NCBI GenBank assembly: GCA_009391225.1
Contig: VEXC01000001.1
Location: 1 to 64,000 of the forward strand
From: SAR202 cluster bacterium AC-647-N09_OGT_505m
Lineage (GTDB): Bacteria > Chloroflexota > Dehalococcoidia > UBA2985
DNA: 64,000 nt
Direction: 5' to 3'
Every line of letters starts with the position of its first letter. Position 1 is the stretch's first letter. The notes below the pieces were generated by a model that did not search any database, was not told the origin of the DNA, and saw only the letters and a program-made list of their open reading frames with translations. Position numbers and translations under genes: made by a program. Positions 33,968-42,304 of this stretch are shown here, piece after piece.

Positions 33968-35068
33968 CTAAATCTCCTGGAGTATCTGAACCACTCGTCC
34001 GGTTGCGGAGGACTCCCGCACGGCGTCCAAGACTTGTTGGCACCGGAAGCCATCGTAGAAGTTGGGGACTGGCGATGTGCCCTCTTGGACACCACGCACG
34101 AACTCTCTGACCATTAGCCGGAATGGCATGAGCCGACCATCTCTGTCATCTGCGAAGGGTTGAAGCCGCTCTGGTATGGGAATCTCGGCCAGGGCATCGT
34201 CTCCAGCCTGTGCACCGAGAAGGGTCCCGTGGGGTGGTGGGTTAACACCAGTTCCCTCGTGGGGCGTGACCAAGGTTCCGTTTCTGCCGTATATCTCCAC
34301 GGAAGCCCCAGAGCCAAATGGCGCTGCGTTTGTGCCCGTCATGGTTGCCCATCCCCCTTGCGCGAAGCCAAGAGTGAAGTTAAAGCTGTCGTCTGCGGTG
34401 GCCTGGACTATCGCATCGGAGTCTGGAAGAGTCCGTTCGCCCAAGCGAGTGGCAACATGGCCGGAGACAGAAGTGACCTCGCCGAACCAGTGGCGAAGAC
34501 AGTCTATGTAGTGAGAACCGAGGCCCCATAGGAATCCGCCACCTTGAGCAGCATCATCCCTGTCTGTCAGTGGACGCGGCTCGAAGCCTCTCCTAGGTCC
34601 GTTTACCAGTCTCATGAGGACCAGATGTAGAGGGCCCACGTAGCCTTCCTCAATGAGCTCTTTCACCCGCATTCGCGCAGAAGCAAAGCGGAACTCGTGG
34701 CCTATCATGTTGGTTAGTCCAGTGCTCTCCGCTTTCCGCCACATTTCTCGCGCCTGTGTTTGATCCAAGGCAAATGGCTTCTCGCATAACACGTGTTTGC
34801 CAGCATCCAAGGCTGCCATAGTCATGGGGTGGTGGAGTGGAATTGGGCTGACAATGCTGACGGCATCGATGGGGGCATCTCGCAACATATTGTGATAATC
34901 ATCATATACACCAGGAATACCAAACCGGTCCGCTGCCTCCTGTGCCCTCTCTCGGCGTCGAGCGCATACCGACGTTACTTCTACACCCTCAGATTGGAAT
35001 CCTGGTATCTGCACCGCCGTGCCAAACCCCACACCTATCACACCGATTCTCAAGGAACTACTGGCCAT
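33968..35068 (-). CDS. Gfo/Idh/MocA family oxidoreductase
   Basis: A 366-residue NAD(P)-dependent dehydrogenase. The N-terminal Rossmann fold has GVIGVGFGTAVQIPGF, and the catalytic motif is intact in AGKHVLCEKPFALDQ. The C-terminal substrate domain contains LWGLGSHYIDCLRHWFG, with the usual GxHxxD. Typical substrates are sugars, inositols or their derivatives; none can be assigned. ATG 35068 follows GGAGGGAG. It is distantly related to 14571, which lacks the EKP lysine. It stands alone on the minus strand, convergent with the selenoprotein gene. Confidence 0.9.
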   Translation of the reverse strand: MASSSLRIGVIGVGFGTAVQIPGFQSEGVEVTSVCARRRERAQEAADRFGIPGVYDDYHNMLRDAPIDAVSIVSPIPLHHPMTMAALDAGKHVLCEKPFALDQTQAREMWRKAESTGLTNMIGHEFRFASARMRVKELIEEGYVGPLHLVLMRLVNGPRRGFEPRPLTDRDDAAQGGGFLWGLGSHYIDCLRHWFGEVTSVSGHVATRLGERTLPDSDAIVQATADDSFNFTLGFAQGGWATMTGTNAAPFGSGASVEIYGRNGTLVTPHEGTGVNPPPHGTLLGAQAGDDALAEIPIPERLQPFADDRDGRLMPFRLMVREFVRGVQEGTSPVPNFYDGFRCQQVLDAVRESSATGRVVQILQEI

Positions 35069-36070
35069 GACTCCCTCCGAACGTATGTCAGTGTTAGCTA
35101 TAGCTATGACGAGGCATAAGACCGCTCAATTCCTCCCAAGTATAGCACCAAAATCCCCTCTGACACGGCCCAATGAATAAATCGGATGCGATGCCCACTT
35201 GTACTTCACTGGGATACTACATATCAGAGTGCCTGATCCCAAGCAAGGCACCATTGTTGATATATCACCGGCGTAGAGGCCTTCCAGGTCGTGTAGACCG
35301 AATGTGCATTGTTCTAATACCCATTCTCATTGAACTCGTGGCTATAGAGGAGATAGATCAGTTGGCGCGGTAGACAATTAAGGAGTTCTGGAAAACTCTT
35401 GATGCGCTAGCTCAATGATGTGAGTGGCAGCAGCTTGACGATTGTTCTTGATGTGAGTCCTGATACGCATACTGTGACGAGTTTAACCCAATCATGTCAC
35501 CCAATACACTAAATACACTAACTAGGCCGTAGCCGTGAAGCCGCCTTGGGCCCATAAGCCGTCAACTCTTAATCCAATCCATGCTGCGCCTGGCAACCAG
35601 AGTGAACTAGGCTATGAAGCATCCGCTGTGGTGCCTTTTTGTCACTCTATCAGGTGAATTCGAAGAACCTAAGAACCATGGCTCACTTCCAGTATCTTAG
35701 TGACATCACTCGCACCTCGAGTATTACTGGACGTTAGTGTTACGTGTGATTGGCAATGAGGCACTCGTCGGATAAGTGAGGAGAGTTGAACTTTCGGTTC
35801 CGACTCTAAATGCAAGCGGGTGCCGCTATATATGTGCCGGACATGAGAAGAGTGAAGGCTTCCCTGACGGAACGGACATCGGAGGTAATAAGCTAAGCAA
35901 AATTGCCGGCACGAATGACTGCCCAGTGCCCAGGAGGAAGGCGATTGAACAAGAGATTGCCGTCACGCTCAGGGCTAAGCCATATTAAATGCACTCCTCT
36001 CGTACAGAGCTCCTGAGAAACGAGACTTCCAGTTCAAGCGTCAAATCAAATATTACCTAATACAGCTAAT
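35069..36070. other. Long intergenic region, no gene recognised
   Basis: About 1 kb without a supported gene. A 70-codon plus-strand frame at 35776-35988 (VELSVPTLNASGCRYICAGH...) lacks a ribosome site and any recognised motif. No repeat module or tRNA was found. Confidence 0.35.
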
Positions 36071-36077
36071 AGGTTAG

Positions 36078-36086
36078 TGCTATAAT
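36078..36086 (+). promoter_or_regulatory. Extended -10 promoter of the GT39 gene
   Basis: TGC-TATAAT, an extended -10 with a perfect hexamer at 36081-36086. The first purine 7 bases downstream is the G of a GTG codon at 36093, in frame with the glycosyltransferase. Confidence 0.65.
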
Positions 36087-36092
36087 TTGTTC

Positions 36093-38021
36093 GTGGAAAT
36101 CACTGCTGAGCGTTCCTGGATTGTTGTGCGCTCCCTTGACCCTGGACTCTTAATCGCAGTTGCCATAGGATCCTTTCTGCGCTTCAGTCGCCTTGGTGAT
36201 TACGATAACTCCTACTACACCGCTACCGTGGCCTCCATGCTTCAGAGTACCCACAATTTCCTTTTCGCCTCCTTTGACCCTGCGGGTGTGGTGATGGTGG
36301 ACAAGCCTCCGGTATCCTTCTGGGTTCAGGCCTTACCTGCCACCATCCTCGGCGTTAGCAAGTGGTCGGTTACACTTCCTGAGGCTATTATCGGCACTCT
36401 CGCAATTGTCATCCTCTATGGGGGAATAAGAACGGTGTTCGGCAGGCCTGCCGCCATAGTTGCCGCTCTGGTGCTCGCCGTTGTCCCAGCCAGCGTGGTG
36501 ATAGACAGCCGAAACGAACCAGACTCCTTGCTCTCGTTCACTCTGCTGCTAGCTGCCCTTTCTGTGATTCGCGCGGTTCAGAGTGGCAGGTGGCGATGGC
36601 TCATTACATTTGGCGTACTGATGGGTATTGGCTTTAACACCAAAATGCTAGTGGCGTTCATTCCATTGCCAGTCTTCCTGCTCTACTACATTCTTGCTGC
36701 AAAGTACCCCATTCACCGACTGATAATACGGACTACGTCCGCCGTCGGTGTGCTGTTACTTGTCTCCATGTCATGGGTGACTATGGTAGCACTGACTCCC
36801 CAGGTGGACCGCCCATACGTCGGGTCAACGACAGACAACTCAATCTGGACTCTGGTATTTGAATACAATGGCATAAACCGGTTTACCTCGTTTATCGGTC
36901 CCCGCCCTCAGCAAACGGCACCTCAGCCATTGGGCCAACGCCCCTCCGATGGTGTAGTTCCCAGAGGACAAGGAATTCCTCAACCCATACAGCTGCCAGC
37001 AATGAATCCTGAGGCTCAGAATACTGGTTTTCTGGGATTGTTCTCCAATCCTCTGGCAAATCAGCTCGGATGGCTCTTACCAGTAGGGGTGCTTTCTCTG
37101 ATGCTCGCGTTCGTGCCATCTCTTCCAGAGGAGGTATATCGTCGGCCCAGTGAGCTCATCCGGGTATTACGAGCTTCGCCGGTCGCAGCCCAGGCAATGC
37201 TGTGGGGTGGGTGGCTGGCGACAGGGCTGGCAGTCTTTGGCCTGGCCAATTCAACAACAACCCACCCCTATTACCTAGTGGGAGTGGCAGTTCCTTTAGC
37301 TGCGACCATCGGTATCGGTGCATCTCTTCTATTGAGTACATTCAGAGATGGGAGTACTTTATCCTGGCTCGTAGTGTTTATTCTCGTTTCCGGTGCCGGC
37401 GCCCAAGTGTACGGGTCCCGCGCTACTGTTGGTGATTGGGTCATCGCTATCGTAGTGTCAGGTACCTTGCTAGCCGTTTTGGTAATCACAATCGGACTCT
37501 GGAGAAAGCTTCAAACTTCACAACTATCAGTGTGTGCATTAGCCGTAGGGGCTTCGGTGCTGCTCGTGATACCCTTGGTTAGCTCATTCAACGCAGGAGG
37601 CAGAATCGCCGGTCCAGGCCTAGGAGTGCCTCCCTCAGTCTTGACACCCCAACTCCCTCCGAGAGAAATACAGACTGCTAACTTGTCTCAATTCCTGATG
37701 GAAGATGGCAGTTCAACCTCTGGGGTTACATTAGGCACGTTAAATGCAAGAGAGGCAGCTCCATTTATTGTTGCAGGGATACCCAGTATAGCGATTGGAG
37801 GCTTTTCCGGTAACGATCCAATTTTCACTATAGATTCCTTTCGATATATGACGGCAACCGAGGGACCGCGATATTTCCTTATGCCGCGTCGACCTACAAC
37901 CGATACCAGGCTAGGCACGGCACAAGAACAGATTCTGGGTTACATACGCAATTCCTGGCAAGACATTTCTCGGTCAGCAGGATTACCGTTTGGAACTCTG
38001 TACACGAACCCCGACTGGTAG
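36093..38021 (+). CDS. GT39-family (ArnT/PMT-like) membrane glycosyltransferase
   Basis: A 642-residue polytopic membrane protein of the dolichyl/undecaprenyl-phosphate mannosyltransferase-like (PMT_2, ArnT) family, which moves a sugar from a lipid carrier to a protein or lipid on the outer face of the membrane. The first extracellular loop, RFSRLGDYDNSYYTATVASM, holds the acidic pair typical of the active site, followed by MVDKPPVSFWVQ and SRNEPDSLLSFTLLLAAL. Eleven or more helices follow, then a C-terminal soluble domain (about residues 500-640). Start: GTG 36093 coincides with the predicted transcription start, so the mRNA may be leaderless; TTG 36087 is the alternative and would overlap the promoter. 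It could glycosylate the secreted proteins of this window, though nothing here proves it. Confidence 0.85.
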   Translation: MEITAERSWIVVRSLDPGLLIAVAIGSFLRFSRLGDYDNSYYTATVASMLQSTHNFLFASFDPAGVVMVDKPPVSFWVQALPATILGVSKWSVTLPEAIIGTLAIVILYGGIRTVFGRPAAIVAALVLAVVPASVVIDSRNEPDSLLSFTLLLAALSVIRAVQSGRWRWLITFGVLMGIGFNTKMLVAFIPLPVFLLYYILAAKYPIHRLIIRTTSAVGVLLLVSMSWVTMVALTPQVDRPYVGSTTDNSIWTLVFEYNGINRFTSFIGPRPQQTAPQPLGQRPSDGVVPRGQGIPQPIQLPAMNPEAQNTGFLGLFSNPLANQLGWLLPVGVLSLMLAFVPSLPEEVYRRPSELIRVLRASPVAAQAMLWGGWLATGLAVFGLANSTTTHPYYLVGVAVPLAATIGIGASLLLSTFRDGSTLSWLVVFILVSGAGAQVYGSRATVGDWVIAIVVSGTLLAVLVITIGLWRKLQTSQLSVCALAVGASVLLVIPLVSSFNAGGRIAGPGLGVPPSVLTPQLPPREIQTANLSQFLMEDGSSTSGVTLGTLNAREAAPFIVAGIPSIAIGGFSGNDPIFTIDSFRYMTATEGPRYFLMPRRPTTDTRLGTAQEQILGYIRNSWQDISRSAGLPFGTLYTNPDW

Positions 38022-38126
38022 TATACATAAGCCGATAGTCTGTCAGAAACTTGATGGTATGCGCAGGGACATTATCAACGTGAAATCCGAAATCAAGTCT
38101 ATCCATACAAAATAGCGTACTCACTG

Positions 38127-38522
38127 ATGCCAGAAACTTTCACCATAGAGCAGGCTAGGGAATTGATTCCATGGCTACAAAAGAGCTTTGACGTAATGCA
38201 GCCTGTAATCGCCAAATTGGGTGATTCCAGGAGGGACGCCCAGACAAAATCCAAACATATACAATCTAATGGTGGTGGGGAAGCTGAACGAGACATGATC
38301 CAAGCCCAAGAATCTCTTCGAAATGCAGAGGAGGAAATTAACCAGCTAATCGCTTCTATAGTGGACCTAGGCATTCTCATCAAGAGCATCGAAACAGGAC
38401 TCTTTGATTTCCCATCCCTGATGGCAGGCAATCTCATATATCTATGCTGGCAGGCTGGGGAGCCAGAATTGATGTATTGGCACACAATTGACTCCGGGTT
38501 TGCCGGACGTCAGCCATTGTAA
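38127..38522 (+). CDS. DUF2203 family protein
   Basis: A 131-residue soluble protein. FTIEQARELIPWLQKS at the N-terminus, a central helical (coiled-coil-like) part, then IKSIETGLFDFPSLMAGNLI, YLCWQAGEPELMYWH and DSGFAGRQPL are the signatures of DUF2203, a widespread family of unknown function. Length is full. ATG 38127. Probably in its own transcript, 105 bp after the GT39 gene. Confidence 0.88.
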   Translation: MPETFTIEQARELIPWLQKSFDVMQPVIAKLGDSRRDAQTKSKHIQSNGGGEAERDMIQAQESLRNAEEEINQLIASIVDLGILIKSIETGLFDFPSLMAGNLIYLCWQAGEPELMYWHTIDSGFAGRQPL

Positions 38523-38865
38523 CCACATGAGGCAAGAATCCTTAAATTGACTTTCTGAAGTTCCCTATCTGGATGGGCTCGTATAGAGCCGCCGTGAGAG
38601 ATAGTCCAAGTCCTTATGGCCGCTGGAAAAGGAAAGATAGAAGGTGCGTTAGTTGTAACTGAGAGAGGCCACATAGTACCCAGAACCGCTCTGAATGTGG
38701 AACCCACCTAAACAGGTTAAAGACAGGGTGCAACTTCTAGAGGTCCCTCGGGTGATTAGGTATAACACTGGGTTTAGAGATATAATCCTGCCAACCTTAC
38801 AGTAGCTTTATGAGGCCCAATACCATACTCGAAGACATAGTAAGACGGAATAGTGAGAGGAAAAC
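38523..38865. other. Intergenic; small possible ORF at 38616-38711
   Basis: A 31-codon frame from ATG 38616 (MAAGKGKIEGALVVTERGHI...) ends at 38711. It reads protein-like, but no ribosome site is seen and it may be a fragment. Nothing else is recognised. Confidence 0.3.
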
Positions 38866-39060
38866 GTGGTAATAGGAAAGGAACGCACTAATTGGTATGA
38901 AGGCCATGAATCAGCATGCACCTGCGCTGATTGTGTGACGCGATCTGCAGCACAGCGCCGGTTTGATAATACAACCCAGGGTCGTAAGGTGGGACGGAAC
39001 GAAAAGTGTCCATGTGGTAGTGACAAGAAGTACAAGAAATGCCACGGACAAGGAGTATGA
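38866..39060 (+). CDS. SEC-C motif small zinc-binding protein
   Basis: A 64-residue protein ending in [19 protein letters not shown], the SEC-C zinc-binding motif (CxC...CH) known from SecA tails and many small proteins. An additional ACTCADC cluster lies near residues 17-23. The start is GTG 38866, after GAGAGG. Function unknown. SEC-C modules often mediate protein or nucleic-acid contacts. Confidence 0.8.
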   Translation: MVIGKERTNWYEGHESACTCADCVTRSAAQRRFDNTTQGRKVGRNEKCPCGSDKKYKKCHGQGV

Positions 39061-39237
39061 CTCGAAGAAAACCTAGTCATGTTGAAGTTCTGCCAAGGAA
39101 CTCGGCAAAATGTCCTGCAGGAACGCTAGATTGACCATGATGCCCCCATGACCCTGTGAGGGTTAAATCGTTAGCCTGTGAGAGCAATACGTCATAACCC
39201 CCGATAGCATCCTCGCAGCTAAAACTCCCATTCCTTA

Positions 39238-39287
39238 CACAACAGCCCTTGGTCTGTGGGATGCACCTGACGGGTTATAATTGGGTA
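39238..39287 (+). repeat. Dispersed repeat, module B in reverse orientation, promoter-like
   Basis: CACAACAGCCCTTGGTCTGT, then GGGATGCACCTGACGGGTTA and TAATTGGGTAGGG: the reverse complement of module B. TTATAAT is at 39275-39281, upstream of the DUF805 gene, and could serve as its promoter. Confidence 0.65.
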
Positions 39288-39391
39288 GGGTAGAGGTTTC
39301 CGGATAGCTGTGAGCCCCGATGGACATCTGTACAACTGGGTATATGTCTGTGGCTATACCCCATTGCCAAATCAAGAGAGGATATTCGGCA

Positions 39392-39838
39392 ATGGTTGGA
39401 TTGCGAGATTCCGTTAAGCTTGGTTTTCAACGCTACGCTGACTTCAGAGGCAGGTCTAGACGAGCTGAATATTGGTGGTGGACTCTATTTGTCGTAGTTG
39501 TCGGGGCGATATTGAGTTTTGTAGATATTAGGACAGGAACATTTAGCATTCAGAGCGGGAGCGGTCTGCTTAGTGGATTATTCATACTCTCTACGTTAAT
39601 CCCTGGACTGGCATTGGGTGCCAGAAGGCTACACGACATCAACAGGACTGGTTGGTGGCAGCTAGTGTGGTTTGGTATTCTCATGTCTCCGGTTCTTGTT
39701 GCTCTTAAGGCTCCTAGATTTTCTCTAGCCAGCATTGTCCCAGTGATAGTTTTGCTTGGGTTGGCAGCCAACCCAAGCAATCAGGGAACAAATAAATATG
39801 GACCAGCCACTCGCCAACCCAGCTCACAACAGACTTAA
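39392..39838 (+). CDS. DUF805 membrane protein (no zinc ribbon)
   Basis: A 148-residue four-helix DUF805 protein: LRDSVKLGFQRYADFRGRSR, RAEYWWWTLFVVVVG, then LGARRLHDINRTGWWQLVWF and C-terminal GTNKYGPATRQPSSQ. It closely matches 1819-2310 but lacks the N-terminal zinc ribbon. ATG 39392 fits the family start; ATG 39320 would add 24 residues and has no ribosome site. Function unknown. Confidence 0.83.
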   Translation: MVGLRDSVKLGFQRYADFRGRSRRAEYWWWTLFVVVVGAILSFVDIRTGTFSIQSGSGLLSGLFILSTLIPGLALGARRLHDINRTGWWQLVWFGILMSPVLVALKAPRFSLASIVPVIVLLGLAANPSNQGTNKYGPATRQPSSQQT

Positions 39839-40106
39839 GCCTTAGCTTTATCAGCGAATCTGCACAGACACCCCTCACAGCATCATCACAACGATGCAGC
39901 ATTACACCGGCAGGTTAAAAAATCGACAGCGGTAGTTTAGGGCTTGGAGTACCATAGTCGAGGTCATGATGGTATATATGCTTATGGGGAAACCGCCCAC
40001 AGCGGAGTGTGGGGATTCCTCACCACACTCTACATAACCATGAGGTCACAAGCAATTAGTACTCAGGGGCTAATATACTCCCAGTGAGCAGTACGGGAAG
40101 GGAATC

Positions 40107-40760
40107 ATGCCAACACCAAGATCAAGTCCATGGGTGACCATAACACAACTCAAGAGGCTATTGGTGGGAGAATCCCAATGTGAGTGGGCCTCCTGGTTCA
40201 TGGCTCATTATCAACGTGCACCCGACGAATATATGCCAAGCGATTTCGATACAGCACAATACAACATGAACCACACGGCTTTGATGAGAGTGGTGCGGGC
40301 ACGGCTAGAGGGTGACGGCTACGAGGTTTTTTCGGAAGGTCAAAACGACTTCAGATTACTTGGCCGCACGGGTGCTTACTTAGTGGGAAGGCCTGATTTT
40401 GTTGCGGTTAGGGACACCACGGGATTGATTGTAGATGCCAAGACAGGACAACCTAGAGACTCCGATAGTGCTCAAGTTTTGCTTTACATGTGGGCCGTAC
40501 CCAGAGCATTGAACCAGTACTCGGAGATTAGGTTCTCAGGTCAGCTCGCATACCAAACACATACTGTTGATATCCCAGATAGCTCTATAAACGACAGCTT
40601 CAGCAGTAATTTCGGTTCCTTGATTCAGCGAGTTATTTCACCAGAGCCAGCTATGCGGATTCCCAGTGGTAGCGAGTGTAGATTCTGCAACATCACCAAG
40701 GCCAACTGTGAACAGCGCATTGACTGGCAGACTCCAGAGGCCAGTACGACAGAGTTTTAG
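40107..40760 (+). CDS. Cas4-like RecB-family nuclease with Fe-S cysteines, stand-alone
   Basis: A 217-residue PD-(D/E)xK nuclease. The RecB/Cas4 motif set is complete: H56 in NMNHTAL, D97 in GRPDF, D110-A-K112 in IVDAKTG, and Q123-x3-Y127 in AQVLLYMWA. Four cysteines, C25 near the N-terminus and C191, C194, C201 at the C-terminus (CRFCNITKANC), match the one-plus-three pattern that binds a 4Fe-4S cluster in Cas4 and AddB. AAGGGAATC precedes ATG 40107. No CRISPR array or other cas gene is present, so the role is more likely DNA repair, defence or mobile-element processing. It stands alone. Confidence 0.8.
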   Translation: MPTPRSSPWVTITQLKRLLVGESQCEWASWFMAHYQRAPDEYMPSDFDTAQYNMNHTALMRVVRARLEGDGYEVFSEGQNDFRLLGRTGAYLVGRPDFVAVRDTTGLIVDAKTGQPRDSDSAQVLLYMWAVPRALNQYSEIRFSGQLAYQTHTVDIPDSSINDSFSSNFGSLIQRVISPEPAMRIPSGSECRFCNITKANCEQRIDWQTPEASTTEF

Positions 40761-40935
40761 CTACGTGCTATGGCTCAAGGGCCAGTGGCTAAATGGGTTG
40801 TCTAACTAAACAACAGCAGGTAACACCGGTCTTCACACCAACACCCCTCACAACAGTCCCATAAGCCTTCATGGCACACTCGTCATCTCCAACGCCTCTG
40901 ACTCGGCCCTCATTATGGGATTCACCTCAGTAGGT

Positions 40936-41505
40936 TTAACCTGTAAGCTTCTGAATCCAGTCGGCAAAGGCAACAAGATTCTGCTCAACCTGCGCCCGAG
41001 CAGCCTCATCGATAAGATTCCCATTGGCGTCAAAATTGTTTAGCCCGCCAGACAGGCCTACGTCCCCTGAAGGCATGGGAATAGCTCTAGGAAACACGAT
41101 TACATCACGCACATGACGACGGGCTAATGCCCCTGTGCCTCTAATACCTGCTGATACCGCCATAATAGAGACAGGTTTGTTGAGAAGGACATTTCCAGGG
41201 GGTGTATTCCTCCTAGATGCCCAGTCAATCAGATTCTTTGTTACCGCAGGTATTCCCCAATTGTACTCAGGGGTAACAATCAATAATCCATCCGCAGCTC
41301 CAACTGACTCTTTGAAGCTGACCACAGATTGCGGGGCCCCTTCTTCTTCTACATCCTCGTCAAACAGTGGAATATGATGAATATCTAATTCCTCAATTAC
41401 CATTCCTTCTGGGGCCAGGGATATCGCTGATTGGAGAAGAAGACGATTTAGTGATCCCTTCCTTAAGCTCCCAGCAAAAGCCACAACATTGTAGAGATTA
41501 GCCAT
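40936..41505 (-). CDS. NADPH-dependent FMN reductase family protein
   Basis: A 189-residue flavodoxin-fold reductase. The phosphate loop AFAGSLRKGSLNRLLL binds FMN, and TPEYNWGIPAVTKNLIDWAS is the family signature (quinone/chromate/azo reductase group). It uses NAD(P)H to reduce FMN or a quinone-like acceptor; the physiological substrate is unknown. GGAGAACG precedes ATG 41505. Monocistronic; its neighbours do not suggest a pathway. Confidence 0.9.
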   Translation of the reverse strand: MANLYNVVAFAGSLRKGSLNRLLLQSAISLAPEGMVIEELDIHHIPLFDEDVEEEGAPQSVVSFKESVGAADGLLIVTPEYNWGIPAVTKNLIDWASRRNTPPGNVLLNKPVSIMAVSAGIRGTGALARRHVRDVIVFPRAIPMPSGDVGLSGGLNNFDANGNLIDEAARAQVEQNLVAFADWIQKLTG

Positions 41506-42261
41506 GTATCGTTCTCCTTTTCATTGTCAAAGAATCTCTAATGCAATCTGCCGTACAATTGTCTAAGAGACGTCTACAGGCTTAATAGTACGGCCCGAGG
41601 TATTGATGAATAATGGAGTAACCACGATCAATGCTACCACGACGAAGCTCTGATTATGACCATGCGTTGACTAGAGACTACCTTAAACATCTTTATCACT
41701 AAACCTGCAAAGGAGCCGATATCTTAACATACCCACAGATACTCTAGTAAATCCAAGCCTTGAATCCAGCTATACACTACTAGGGTTACTTGAAAGCATT
41801 CCTGCTACCCTAGAATTCTGGCTGAGAAGGAGGAACTACTGAAACACTGTAACCAACAACCACATCTTTGTCCAACGTGGCGAATTGACTCATAATGGAA
41901 GTTGGCGAGAGAAGAATAGGAAGAATAGGAGGATGGGATACATGCCAGATACATGTAAATCTCCCCTCTCACAAATTCCTACTAACTATCTACTTCTTAT
42001 GTTATGGAGATGATTGCCGGGAGATTTCCTCAGCTATGTGATGCTCAGCAAGATACTTGACTTGGATCGTGACATTTGGTATCATTCACTCCTTGTGGAT
42101 GGCATTGACTAGACTTTCCGCATATTGTTGTACCATGGTTAGCATGTTAAAGATAGATTGGATCTGCTGCAGGTGTAGAATCCTCGTCACAACGGACGAG
42201 GAGGGAGTGCATATCTAGTATCGCTGATTAGAGCCCTAAACCCCCGTAGAGCACCTAACCT
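41506..42261. other. Long non-coding region; probable leader of the sulfur cluster at its right end
   Basis: No gene is recognised. At 42179-42198 CCTCGTC-ACAACG-GACGAGG forms a stable hairpin, about 65 bp before the terminator at 42262. The last 150-200 bp may be a transcribed regulatory leader of the YeeE/YedE operon. I do not recognise a known riboswitch class. A short tandem GAAGAATAG repeat lies near 41915. Confidence 0.4.
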
Positions 42262-42291
42262 CGCCCTAGACACGTCCTAGGGCGTTTTTTT
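42262..42291 (+). terminator. Rho-independent terminator just before the YeeE/YedE start (attenuator candidate)
   Basis: CGCCCTAG (42262-42269), loop, CTAGGGCG (42277-42284), then seven T. A perfect 8-bp stem with a T-run. No plus-strand gene lies upstream within 1.5 kb, and the next gene starts 13 bp after the T-run. That placement suggests transcription attenuation of the downstream operon, or the end of an unrecognised small RNA. Confidence 0.85.
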
Positions 42292-42304
42292 GTGAGAAGA
42301 ATTA

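Noticed and set aside
35776..35988. 70-codon plus-strand frame
   Set aside because: No start signal and no recognisable motif; kept as intergenic.
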